Shown here: piece by piece, positions 1 to 6,417 of the stretch
Layout of the letters: the number at the start of each line of letters is the position of its first letter
Position numbering within the stretch: position 1 is the first letter of the stretch
NCBI GenBank assembly: GCA_003661185.1
Contig: QMVQ01000067.1
Location: 1 to 7,889 of the forward strand
Length of the DNA: 7,889 nucleotides
DNA from: Candidatus Alkanophagales archaeon
GTDB taxonomy: Archaea > Halobacteriota > Syntropharchaeia > Alkanophagales > B39-G2
Reading direction: 5' to 3'
Translations under genes and position numbers: made by a program
Notes under the pieces: model-generated
Database searches by the model: none
The model's input: only the letters and a program-made list of their open reading frames with translations
What the model was told of the DNA's origin: nothing

Positions 1-75
1 GCCGCGGCTCTCCAAATATTTTCTGAGCTCGTTCATTGACGTATCGTTTTCCACCATGACCACCGCAGTTGTCAT
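1..75 (-). CDS. Partial hypothetical protein, N-terminal 25 codons only
   Basis: An open frame on the minus strand begins at an ATG at 75-73 and runs off the left edge. It encodes MTTAVVMVENDTSMNELRKY followed by five more residues. An in-frame TAA at 99-97 rules out an earlier start. A GGAAGAAG purine stretch and a TATA-like box lie just upstream, so this looks like a true gene start divergent from the rhodanese gene. The product begins with a short hydrophobic stretch (TTAVVMV), then a polar segment likely to be helical. That is too little to name a family. A second in-frame ATG at 57-55 is an alternative start. Confidence 0.5.
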   Translation of the reverse strand, partial: MTTAVVMVENDTSMNELRKYLESRG

Positions 76-93
76 AATTTTTACTTCTTCCGA

Positions 94-101
94 ATTTTAT
101 A
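94..101 (-). promoter_or_regulatory. TATA-like box for the left-edge gene
   Basis: The minus strand reads TATAAAAT, centred about 23 bases before the ATG at 75. That is the usual archaeal TATA-to-start distance, so a leaderless or nearly leaderless transcript is possible. Just upstream is a small dyad (CCGCT-CC-AGCGG, about 107-118). Confidence 0.45.
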
Positions 102-206
102 CTTGCCGCTCCAGCGGAGAAGAAGCTATAATTACGATTTGATTTACATCATAGTAGGATTGGGCTTTGCTCACATGATGGTGTCAGAATACTCATGCAA
201 GGAACA

Positions 207-216
207 GATTTTTAAA
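207..216 (+). promoter_or_regulatory. TATA-like box for the rhodanese gene
   Basis: GATTTTTAAA lies about 27 bases before the GTG/ATG start pair at 239/242. No Shine-Dalgarno sequence stands at proper spacing, so a leaderless transcript starting near 236-242 fits best. The remainder of 102-206 is AT-rich divergent intergenic sequence with nothing else I can support. Confidence 0.4.
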
Positions 217-238
217 GCTTCGGCATGATAACCCTGGG

Positions 239-988
239 GTGATGAAAACAAAGACAATAGTAGTAGTAGCAGTAGCAGTCTTCTCCCTTATACTTCTGAT
301 AATCGCCTTGAATTTCACCGGGCACTTGGCTGAACATCCTGTTGTGATAATCTCCATGGGCACGGACAAGGACGCTTACCACATGGGCGAAAGTATGGAA
401 ATTCTCCTGTCAGTATATTCGCCACAGTATGTAAGCGGCTGCGTCGTGGAGGTTTCTGGACTCAAAGGCGTGCAGGGTGAGACCTTGCTTTACTTTAACG
501 AGACCGTGAACCTGACGAGGGGCGAGAACAACCTAACTTTCAGTTACAAGTTGCCTGCGTGCAGTTGCGTGTTGGGCTATGGGGTGTATCTCATAAATGC
601 CTCGCTGATTCACGACGGCGAGTGCGTAAACGCAACATGCATCGTCACGATAAAACCATCGGGCGTCCCCTACATGGACATCTCCCCCGACGCCGTAAAA
701 CAAATGCTGGAGTGTAAAGACGTCATTCTATTGGACGTGCGGACGCCGTCCGAATTCAACGAGTCGCACATAGGTGGGGCGCTTCTAATTCCACTTTCCG
801 AACTGGAGAACAGGCTCGAAGAGTTGGATAAGGACAAGAAAATCATCGTATATTGCAGGAGTGGGCGGCGGAGTGCGGATGCCTGTGCCATACTCGCAGA
901 GCACGGATTCGACGCCTACAACATGCTTGGCGGCATTCTCGCATGGGAAGAAGCGGGGCTCCCGGTAGTTCGTTCTGAAATGCAATAG
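239..988 (+). CDS. Membrane-anchored protein with extracytoplasmic beta domain and C-terminal rhodanese domain
   Basis: Residues 5-25 form a strongly hydrophobic segment after MMKTKT, most likely an uncleaved signal anchor that places the rest outside the cell. Residues about 35-140 look beta-rich (YHMGESMEILLSVYS), resembling Ig-like or bacterial macroglobulin-type extracellular domains. This part holds NxS/T sequons at N87, N91, N98, N120 and N131, plus cysteines 68, 108, 110, 129 and 134. Residues about 146-245 are a single rhodanese domain: LDVRTPSEF (165-173), the ESHIGGA turn, and the active-site loop CRSGRR with catalytic Cys206, followed by the MLGGILAWEEAGLPV ending typical of the family. 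An outside sulfurtransferase or a sulfur-carrier/persulfide role is inferred; the true substrate is unknown. The start may be GTG 239 or ATG 242. No cotranscribed partner is present; the next gene is convergent. Confidence 0.85.
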   Translation: MMKTKTIVVVAVAVFSLILLIIALNFTGHLAEHPVVIISMGTDKDAYHMGESMEILLSVYSPQYVSGCVVEVSGLKGVQGETLLYFNETVNLTRGENNLTFSYKLPACSCVLGYGVYLINASLIHDGECVNATCIVTIKPSGVPYMDISPDAVKQMLECKDVILLDVRTPSEFNESHIGGALLIPLSELENRLEELDKDKKIIVYCRSGRRSADACAILAEHGFDAYNMLGGILAWEEAGLPVVRSEMQ

Positions 989-1018
989 TTTACGTAGTGA
1001 CGGGAGTAAGGACGCTGG

Positions 1019-1033
1019 GGGGCGGCGTGCCCC
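1019..1033. other. Small GC-rich inverted repeat between convergent genes
   Basis: GGGGC (1019-1023) and GCCCC (1029-1033) flank a 5-base loop. It lies in the convergent gap between the rhodanese and B3/B4 genes. No T-run follows on either strand, so it is not a convincing terminator. Confidence 0.25.
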
Positions 1034-1052
1034 TAAACCTGCCCCTAAACCT
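1029..1052. repeat. Two tandem copies of a 12-bp unit
   Basis: GCCCCTAAACCT occurs twice in perfect tandem (1029-1040 and 1041-1052), directly before the end of the B3/B4 gene. Two copies are too few to assign a function; slippage duplication is the simplest explanation. Confidence 0.8.
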
Positions 1053-1064
1053 CACCAAGACAAA

Positions 1065-1739
1065 TCAATAGAAAACCTCGCTACTAATGAGCGTGCCGCC
1101 GCAAAACTCCAGAATCATGGACGCCGCAGCTCTCAAGTCCCTTGCCACTTCCTCGGCGGGCATCCCCGGAACCCCATAGGCTACGAGCAGCACGTCCGTT
1201 GTCGCATCTGTGACTCTCGTGGCTTCGACGTCGCCGTGCGCATACACGCATAAGATTTTCTCGTCGTCGGTCAGCACCACCGCCCTCCTACTTAGTTTCT
1301 TCTTACGCCCACCAATGAGCGTCACCTCTTCGCCGTCTTCGGCGAACCGCACCCGCAACTCGCCCTTAACCTTCTGGGCGTCGAAGGCGCTGAACGTCAT
1401 TAGAAGACGGACCGACGCAATGTTATAAGCGTCAACGACGGGTAAAATCCTCGGTAACGACTTCCCTGCAAGGACACGCCTTAATAACGCTTCGGCAGCA
1501 GGGCGGCTCTTTGTAGGGTCCACACCCATTCGCCAGAAGAAGTCTCGCTGCGCCCTTATTTTTCCTGCGTCCTTCACACCCTTCAGGTCAAACTGCTGCC
1601 TCGCCCACACCTCGACCCGTCGCAGCTCTGCGTCTATTCTCTTTCTACTCTCGTTGTCCTGCGTCACATCCTTTATCTCCGCGACTCCGACACAGATTCT
1701 GAATTTTTCCCTCACCGCTCCATTTATAGCAACAAGCAT
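1065..1739 (-). CDS. Solo B3/B4 (PheT-like tRNA-binding) domain protein
   Basis: This 224-residue protein resembles the stand-alone B3/B4 domain family (COG3382). That domain is homologous to the B3/B4 module of the phenylalanyl-tRNA synthetase beta chain, which in PheT houses the editing site. The diagnostic stretch is DFFWRMGVDPTKSRPAAEAL (about residues 66-85), followed by LPRILPVVDAYNIASV (95-110), the core family signature. A late GVPGMPAEEVARDL segment forms the usual C-terminal part. I chose the ATG at 1739 because GGAGG (1752-1748 on the minus strand) sits 8 bases upstream. The frame stays open to 1814, but that extension would overlap the divergent gene's start and reads unlike the family. 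Solo members are suspected of binding or editing mischarged tRNA or amino acids; which substrate cannot be told from sequence. Confidence 0.85.
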   Translation of the reverse strand: MLVAINGAVREKFRICVGVAEIKDVTQDNESRKRIDAELRRVEVWARQQFDLKGVKDAGKIRAQRDFFWRMGVDPTKSRPAAEALLRRVLAGKSLPRILPVVDAYNIASVRLLMTFSAFDAQKVKGELRVRFAEDGEEVTLIGGRKKKLSRRAVVLTDDEKILCVYAHGDVEATRVTDATTDVLLVAYGVPGMPAEEVARDLRAAASMILEFCGGTLISSEVFY

Positions 1740-1745
1740 CACCCA

Positions 1746-1754
1746 CCCCTCCTC
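1746..1754 (-). promoter_or_regulatory. Shine-Dalgarno site deciding the B3/B4 start
   Basis: The minus strand reads GAGGAGGGG, with GGAGG ending 8 bases before the ATG at 1739. It is the clearest ribosome binding site in the window and argues against the longer upstream reading. Confidence 0.65.
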
Positions 1755-1764
1755 GCAGTAAGCG

Positions 1765-1775
1765 TTGTTTATGTT
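1765..1775. promoter_or_regulatory. Overlapping divergent promoter region
   Basis: Only 54 bases separate the B3/B4 gene from the plus-strand operon. On the plus strand, TTTATG (about 1768-1773) is about 24 bases before the ATG at 1794, suggesting a leaderless operon transcript. On the minus strand, CATAAACAA covers the same bases, about 30 before the ATG at 1739. The two promoters would therefore share or overlap TATA elements. This is inferred from spacing only. Confidence 0.35.
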
Positions 1776-1793
1776 GATAACAAAATAGTAATA

Positions 1794-2627
1794 ATGACCC
1801 GTCCATTCGAACATTTAGTAAAAAAGGCGTTAGAGGAGAGGGAGGAACTTGGCATTTACGTTCCGGATTTGGATGTGGAGGTGGGTATTTACCAGACACC
1901 GCAGTTTGCGACTGGCTACCTTTTGAAAGAAGGCAAAAGTCTGCTCCTCCTGAATGTCGCACAGAGCGGGGAGGAGGAAGAAAACTTGGAGGCGGTGCGG
2001 CGGGAGATAGAGCGGGTTTCCATACTGGAGGCTAAGCTGAATGAGTCATTTTTGGAGCTGAACGAGCGGGAGCGCGAGCTACAAGAAGAAGTTGTAGTCC
2101 GTGGGAACAGGGACCGGGAAATGGAACTTGCCGAGGTGAAGATTAAGAAGATACGAGGTTACTTGGAGAACATGCCGATAAACGAGTGTTGCTTCCTCGT
2201 GTTCTGCTTCGTGCCATATGGGGAGTGGGGCATGCTTGAGGATGACCCTGAAGGGCTGAGGGAGAGTATCGTGGAGGCTTTCGACTTTGGAATCTGGCGT
2301 TACGACGAGCGTATTGCGGAGGCTTTGCTCCTCGATGGCTACGTCCGCGGCAGGCTCGACGAGCGGACGTGCGAATACGTCAGAGACGCACTGCTCGTCG
2401 GCAGGCGTCCTCGCAGCGATGAGGGCGTGGACATTGAAGCCGCTGAAGACATCTTCGCCCGAATCTCCGAATATAAGAGGATGGCGAGCGAGAACGCAAG
2501 GCGGGCGGCGGACGCCATAGTGACGGCATACGCCGAAAACCCCGCCCGCCTGAGGAAGGCTTATGAAAGTGCGAGAGATTTTGATGAGTTCATAGGATGC
2601 TTACTTGACGATAATTTTAGCTTGTGA
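1794..2627 (+). CDS. Unrecognised coiled-coil protein heading the queC-ligase operon
   Basis: I do not recognise the family of this 277-residue protein. Residues 1-55 look like a mixed alpha/beta unit (IYVPDLDVEVGIYQ, then SLLLLNV). Residues about 58-125 are dense in Glu, Arg and Lys with heptad-like leucines (LEAKLNESFLELNERERELQ) and probably form a coiled coil. Residues 126-145 hold a short hydrophobic strand (ECCFLVFCFVPYGEWG) containing three cysteines. Residues 150-277 look mainly helical and acidic. There is no signal peptide or membrane segment, so it is probably cytoplasmic. Its TGA overlaps the queC ATG (TGATG), implying translational coupling and one transcript with queC and the ligase. 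Codon use looks like that of its neighbours. A scaffold or a nucleic-acid-related role is only a guess from context. Confidence 0.8.
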   Translation: MTRPFEHLVKKALEEREELGIYVPDLDVEVGIYQTPQFATGYLLKEGKSLLLLNVAQSGEEEENLEAVRREIERVSILEAKLNESFLELNERERELQEEVVVRGNRDREMELAEVKIKKIRGYLENMPINECCFLVFCFVPYGEWGMLEDDPEGLRESIVEAFDFGIWRYDERIAEALLLDGYVRGRLDERTCEYVRDALLVGRRPRSDEGVDIEAAEDIFARISEYKRMASENARRAADAIVTAYAENPARLRKAYESARDFDEFIGCLLDDNFSL

Positions 2628-3319
2628 TGGGAATGAAAAGAGCTGTGTGCGTGTGTTCCGGCGGGATAGACTCGACAGTGGCGGCTACCATCGCCAAACA
2701 GGAATACGAAGTCTACTTGCTGCATGTAAACTACGGGCAGAAGGCATGGCAGCGGGAGCGGGACGCCGTTCTCAGAATTTCGAGGCTCTTCGACGCGGAG
2801 GTTAAGTTCGTAGAACTCCCGTTCTTGAAAGAATTAGGTGTGTCAGCCCTGACCGACGCCGCCTTGGAAGTGCCGCAAAGGCTCGACCTGTTGAGCGCCG
2901 AGGCGGCTACGGCGGCGGAGACGCCGCCTACGTGGGTTCCTTGCCGAAATTTAGTTCTTCTGTCGCTTGCGAGCGCATACGCAGAGGTTTTGAGAGCGTC
3001 TGCGATCTTCACAGGCTTCAATGCCGAAGAGGCAGAAAGCTATCCCGACAACTCAGAAGACTTCGTAAAACGCTTTAATTCAACGTTGGAGTCCGCAGTG
3101 GCTTCGTTTTCAAAGCCGCCTGCGGTGGTTGCGCCGCTCGTCAAACTTTTAAAGCCGCAAATCGTGAGATTGGGAGTGGAGGTCGGTGCCCCGCTCGAGC
3201 TTACGTGGTCGTGCTACCTCGGTGGCGAACGCCACTGCGGTGTTTGCGAGTCCTGCGTGCGCCGCAAAAACGCCTTTAAAGCGGCAGGCGTCGAAGACCC
3301 GACGGACTATGAGCGGTAG
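2627..3319 (+). CDS. queC: 7-cyano-7-deazaguanine (preQ0) synthase QueC
   Basis: QueC converts 7-carboxy-7-deazaguanine to preQ0 using ATP and ammonia. In archaea preQ0 is the base inserted into tRNA on the way to archaeosine. With the start at 2627 (230 residues), the PP-loop SGGIDS lies at 11-16, VPCRN at 105-109 and the YPD signature at 139-141. The zinc-binding cysteines are C196, C204, C207 and C210 in the C-x7-C-x2-C-x2-C arrangement. Length is normal for the family. The ATG at 2627 overlaps the preceding TGA by one base; an in-frame ATG at 2633 is also possible, and no clear Shine-Dalgarno site favours either. No other deazapurine genes (queD, queE, tgtA) are in the window. The ligase follows 14 bases downstream, so both are probably cotranscribed with the preceding orphan gene. 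Confidence 0.93.
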   Translation: MGMKRAVCVCSGGIDSTVAATIAKQEYEVYLLHVNYGQKAWQRERDAVLRISRLFDAEVKFVELPFLKELGVSALTDAALEVPQRLDLLSAEAATAAETPPTWVPCRNLVLLSLASAYAEVLRASAIFTGFNAEEAESYPDNSEDFVKRFNSTLESAVASFSKPPAVVAPLVKLLKPQIVRLGVEVGAPLELTWSCYLGGERHCGVCESCVRRKNAFKAAGVEDPTDYER

Positions 3320-3333
3320 CGCTCGGTGGTAAA

Positions 3334-5085
3334 ATGTGGTATTCTGAGCTTGTTGAGGCTTACGAGAAAATAGAGGCGACAACGAAGCGTCTCGAAATGA
3401 CGGACTACCTCGTGGAGCTTTTTAAGAATACGCCAAGCGAGCTGCTCGACAAGGTAGTTTACCTCACGCAGGGGCGTCTCTACCCGGAGTTCGTGGGCAT
3501 CGAACTCGGCTTGGCTGAGAAGCTTGCGCTGCGAGCTGTCGCGAACGCCGCCGGCGTTCCGGTAAAAAACGTGGAGAGCGAAGCCAAAAGAGTCGGCGAC
3601 GTGGGGCTTGCAGCCGAGGACATCTTGAAAAAGAAGAGGCAGGCGACGCTTTTCAGTGGCAGGCTTGATGTCGAAACAGTTTACGGCACGCTCGACAAAA
3701 TCGCAAGAACTACGGGTGAGGGGAGCGTTGATGCTAAGATAAAGCTTCTTTCAGGGCTTCTGGCGGACGCAAACCCCAAAGAGGCAAAATACTTGATGCG
3801 GACGGTCACCGGACGATTAAGGCTCGGCGTTGCGGACATGACGATTTTAGACGCTCTTGCAGTAGCGTTTGCAAGCAAGGAGCAGCGGGAGCTTGTCGAA
3901 CGGGCTTACAACATCACGTCGGATCTCGGCTACGTCGCAAAGCTCCTTGCCGAGGAGGGCTTGGAAGGGTTGAAGAGATGCAAGATCACGGTGGGACGTC
4001 CGATAAGGATGATGCTGGCGCAGCGGCTGACCAGCGCCGAGGAAACTTTAGAGAAGCTGGGCGGGCGTGCTGCTTGCGAGTTCAAATACGACGGCGAACG
4101 AATACAGTTGCACAAAAAGAGCGACGAAATATTGTTGTTTTCAAGACGCCTCGAAAATATAACGGCGCAATACCCGGACGTCGTGGATGCGGCTCGTCGT
4201 TGTATTCTTGCGGAGGACGCCATCGTGGAGGGGGAGTGTGTCGCTGTCGACCCCGACACCGGCGACTTCCTCCCGTTCCAAGAGCTGATGCACCGCCGTC
4301 GCAAATACGGAATCGAACGAGCGGTCAAGGAGTTTCCAGCCAGCTTTTTCTTGTTCGATGCGCTTTACGACGGCGAAGACTTGACACAGATGCCTTATCC
4401 AGAGCGGAGGCGACGGTTGGAGGCGATTGTGAGGGAGGGAAACAATTTCAGGCTCTCTGAAATGATTACGAGCGATGACGTAAACGAAATAGAAAGATTC
4501 TTCGAGCTTGCAATCGAAAGCGGCTGTGAGGGGCTTATGCTAAAGTCTATCGCCGAAGATTCTGTATATCAGGCGGGAGCTCGTGGCTGGCTCTGGATAA
4601 AGCTGAAACGCTCGTATCAGTCAAAGATGGCCGAGCCGATAGACGTGGTGGTCGTCGGCACCTTCATGGGCAAGGGGCGGCGTGCTGGCACCTACGGAGC
4701 GCTGCTTGTCGCTGTTTATGACGACGACCGTGACGTCTTCCCGACAGTCTGCAAGCTCGGCAGCGGCTTCTCAGACAAGGATTTGGAAAACCTCCCCAAA
4801 ATTTTAGAGCCTTACAAAATAGGGCACAAGCATCCAAGGGTCGAAAGCTCAATAGAGGCGGACATCTGGTTCACGCCCGCCGTCGTCCTCGAGATCATCG
4901 GGGACGAACTCACGCTCAGTCCAGTCCACACCTGCGCCTTTGGGCAGATTCGGGAGGGCGCCGGCATCGCAGTCCGCTTTCCTCGCTTTACAGGACGCTT
5001 CAGAGAGGATAAAGCGCCCGAGGACGCCACAACCGTCAAGGAAATAGTAGAAATGTATCAGGCGCAGCTTAAGAAAATAGAGTGA
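3334..5085 (+). CDS. lig: ATP-dependent DNA ligase, archaeal type
   Basis: The 583-residue length fits archaeal replicative DNA ligases, which seal nicks during Okazaki fragment joining and repair. The alpha-helical N-terminal DNA-binding domain spans about 1-210. The nucleotidyltransferase domain follows, with motif I KYDGER and the AMP-accepting Lys251, VEGECVAVD (298-306), motif III FFLFDALYDG (338-347), motif IV CEGLMLKS (398-405) and motif V WIKLKRSY (421-428). The OB-fold domain runs from about 430 to the end and carries the RFPRF motif VI (548-552). All key motifs look intact, so the enzyme should be active; ATP rather than NAD is indicated by the family. The start ATG at 3334 is preceded by GGTGGT (3325-3330), a close Shine-Dalgarno-like site. 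It is the last gene of the three-gene operon. Confidence 0.96.
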   Translation: MWYSELVEAYEKIEATTKRLEMTDYLVELFKNTPSELLDKVVYLTQGRLYPEFVGIELGLAEKLALRAVANAAGVPVKNVESEAKRVGDVGLAAEDILKKKRQATLFSGRLDVETVYGTLDKIARTTGEGSVDAKIKLLSGLLADANPKEAKYLMRTVTGRLRLGVADMTILDALAVAFASKEQRELVERAYNITSDLGYVAKLLAEEGLEGLKRCKITVGRPIRMMLAQRLTSAEETLEKLGGRAACEFKYDGERIQLHKKSDEILLFSRRLENITAQYPDVVDAARRCILAEDAIVEGECVAVDPDTGDFLPFQELMHRRRKYGIERAVKEFPASFFLFDALYDGEDLTQMPYPERRRRLEAIVREGNNFRLSEMITSDDVNEIERFFELAIESGCEGLMLKSIAEDSVYQAGARGWLWIKLKRSYQSKMAEPIDVVVVGTFMGKGRRAGTYGALLVAVYDDDRDVFPTVCKLGSGFSDKDLENLPKILEPYKIGHKHPRVESSIEADIWFTPAVVLEIIGDELTLSPVHTCAFGQIREGAGIAVRFPRFTGRFREDKAPEDATTVKEIVEMYQAQLKKIE

Positions 5086-5117
5086 AGAGCTGAAGTCAAG
5101 CAAAGTAAAAAGCTAAC

Positions 5118-5143
5118 ACGGTCGTTTTGTTACGACGCACCGT
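5118..5143. other. Imperfect hairpin or dyad upstream of the PhoU-TrkA_C gene
   Basis: ACGGTCGT (5118-5125) can pair with ACGAC (5132-5136) and CGT (5141-5143) around a TTTGTT loop, giving about 8 base pairs with a 4-base bulge. It lies 33 bases past the ligase stop and abuts the TATA-like box of the next gene. It could be a regulator-binding dyad or part of transcript termination. No long T-run follows, so an operator is at least as likely. Confidence 0.35.
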
Positions 5144-5152
5144 TAAAAATTA
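5143..5152 (+). promoter_or_regulatory. TATA-like box for the PhoU-TrkA_C gene
   Basis: TTAAAAATTA is centred about 27 bases before the ATG at 5175, giving a start of transcription at or near the initiation codon. No Shine-Dalgarno site is seen before that ATG, which fits a leaderless transcript. Confidence 0.45.
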
Positions 5153-5174
5153 AAGCAACGCTCCCAATATTGTC

Positions 5175-6341
5175 ATGGGCATGAAACGGAAAAGTGCAAA
5201 GGAGCTTCTTACTGAAATGAAAGACATTTCGGAGTTGATGCTCGACCTCTCGTATTCTGCGGTGATTTACGAGAACAAGGAGATAGCGTGCGAGGTGCTG
5301 AAGCTCGAAAGGCAGATGGATTCGTTGCTTTACAGCGCAAGGATCATGATAATGCTCGGCGCCCGCAACGTCGAAGACGCCGAAAAGCTCTCGGGTGTGC
5401 TCCAGATAGCATCTGCTGCTGAGAAAATTTCAAACGCAGCTGGCGACATCGCAAAAGTGGCTCTCGCAAAGGACGTGCCTCGAGACCTTCGAGGCGAGCT
5501 TGGCGACCTAGAAGAAGGGGTTATGAGCTTAAAGGTTGGAAAGGACTCGCCGTTCAGGGGGAAAAAGCTAAGAGAGGTTGAAGCGGATACGGGGATGCGA
5601 GTATTTGCGATAAAGCGGGGGCGGCGTTGGATTTATTCGCCCGAGGAGAGCGATGTGCTGCGGGCGGGCGATATGATACTGCTGGTGGGACCGACGGAAT
5701 GCGTCTTGAAGCTCCATGAAGCAAGAGGCGAGCCTGCGACGAAAGAGGCAGGAAGGAGGCCGCCCGCCGTGGAGAGAGCAATTGACATGCTCGTCGAGAT
5801 GAAAAACCTTTCGGAGCTGATAGTCGGGCTGGCGTATTCCGCCGTGCTCTTCTACGACAAGGAGATTGCGAAGGAAGTGCAGAACTTAGAAAGAAAGATG
5901 GACGGGATGAAGGACGAGCTGGAGTTTTTGGTGCTGAGCGCCGCAAAGGTAGTAGGCGAGAGCCGCTTTAACGAGCTTCGGGGGCTCCTGCACATAGCAA
6001 TGTCTTCTGAGATAATCTCAGATGCCGCCTACGAGATTGCGGACGTCGTGCTCCGGGGCATGGAGTTGCATCCCGTTTTCATGGCGTCTGTGCGCGAATC
6101 TGATGAAGTCATTTCAAAAATAGAAGTCCAGAACGAGGGCATCTCAGGAAGGACGCTCGGCGAGCTTGAGATAGAAGGGTGCACGGGCATGTTCGTGCTT
6201 GCGGTTTGCAAAAAGGACGGCAGGTGCCTTTATAACCCGCCTGCTGACGTTACGATAGAAATAGGAGATAGGGTCGTCGCGAGAGGTCCTAAAGAGGGGG
6301 AGGGGAAGCTGCGGGATATTTTAGGGAAGGGTTATAGTTAA
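5175..6341 (+). CDS. Duplicated PhoU-TrkA_C (RCK_C) domain protein
   Basis: The 388 residues consist of one unit repeated twice: PhoU-like helical domain (about 7-98), TrkA_C (about 115-184), PhoU-like (about 201-294), TrkA_C (about 308-383). The repeats align clearly, for example EMKDISELMLDLSYSAV against EMKNLSELIVGLAYSAV, and KLERQMD against NLERKMD. The TrkA_C parts show the expected ending with a glycine-rich strand (RAGDMILLVGP; EIGDRVVARGP). This matches the archaeal proteins of COG3273. TrkA_C domains commonly bind a small ligand and gate potassium or divalent-cation transporters. The protein is soluble with no membrane segment, so it should act with a transporter, which is not in this window. 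Start ATG 5175 is chosen because of the TATA spacing; ATG 6 bases later is an alternative. Confidence 0.9.
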   Translation: MGMKRKSAKELLTEMKDISELMLDLSYSAVIYENKEIACEVLKLERQMDSLLYSARIMIMLGARNVEDAEKLSGVLQIASAAEKISNAAGDIAKVALAKDVPRDLRGELGDLEEGVMSLKVGKDSPFRGKKLREVEADTGMRVFAIKRGRRWIYSPEESDVLRAGDMILLVGPTECVLKLHEARGEPATKEAGRRPPAVERAIDMLVEMKNLSELIVGLAYSAVLFYDKEIAKEVQNLERKMDGMKDELEFLVLSAAKVVGESRFNELRGLLHIAMSSEIISDAAYEIADVVLRGMELHPVFMASVRESDEVISKIEVQNEGISGRTLGELEIEGCTGMFVLAVCKKDGRCLYNPPADVTIEIGDRVVARGPKEGEGKLRDILGKGYS

Positions 6342-6361
6342 TTCTCTCTGAGCGGGAAGTA

Positions 6362-6394
6362 GTGACCTTCTTCCCGGCTAAATTCGGGGGCTTC
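6362..6394 (-). mobile_element. Probable right end of a tnpB-type element
   Basis: The minus strand begins GAAGCCCCCGAATTTAGCCG (6394-6375) and ends in GGTCAC. This closely matches the common right end of tnpB-bearing IS200/IS605-type elements: GAAGCCCCC, a TTTAG loop, a G-run, then TCAC. The GAATTTAGCC stretch looks like a mutated GGCTTTAGCC hairpin. The likely element boundary is about 6362, only 20 bases past the PhoU-TrkA_C stop. Confidence 0.6.
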
Positions 6395-6399
6395 AAGAA

Positions 6400-6417
6400 G
6401 GCAGGGCATGCCCTGCC
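6400..6417. repeat. 18-bp perfect palindrome
   Basis: GGCAGGGCATGCCCTGCC is its own reverse complement. As RNA it would give a 7-bp stem capped by CATG. It lies inside the presumed tnpB relic next to the right end. Confidence 0.9.

Noticed and set aside
1019..1033. GGGGC/GCCCC hairpin as an intrinsic terminator
   Set aside because: No T-rich tract follows on either strand.
1740..1814. N-terminal extension of the B3/B4 protein to 1814
   Set aside because: It would overlap the divergent gene's start, reads as an unusual Tyr-rich stretch, and ignores the good GGAGG site before the ATG at 1739.
3978..4460. Plus-strand 160-codon open frame inside the ligase gene
   Set aside because: It is an out-of-frame shadow, rich in Arg and low-complexity, while the ligase frame carries all conserved motifs.
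5554..5946. Minus-strand 130-codon open frame opposite the PhoU-TrkA_C gene
   Set aside because: Its Pro/Ser/Arg-rich composition is typical of an antisense shadow of a coding gene.
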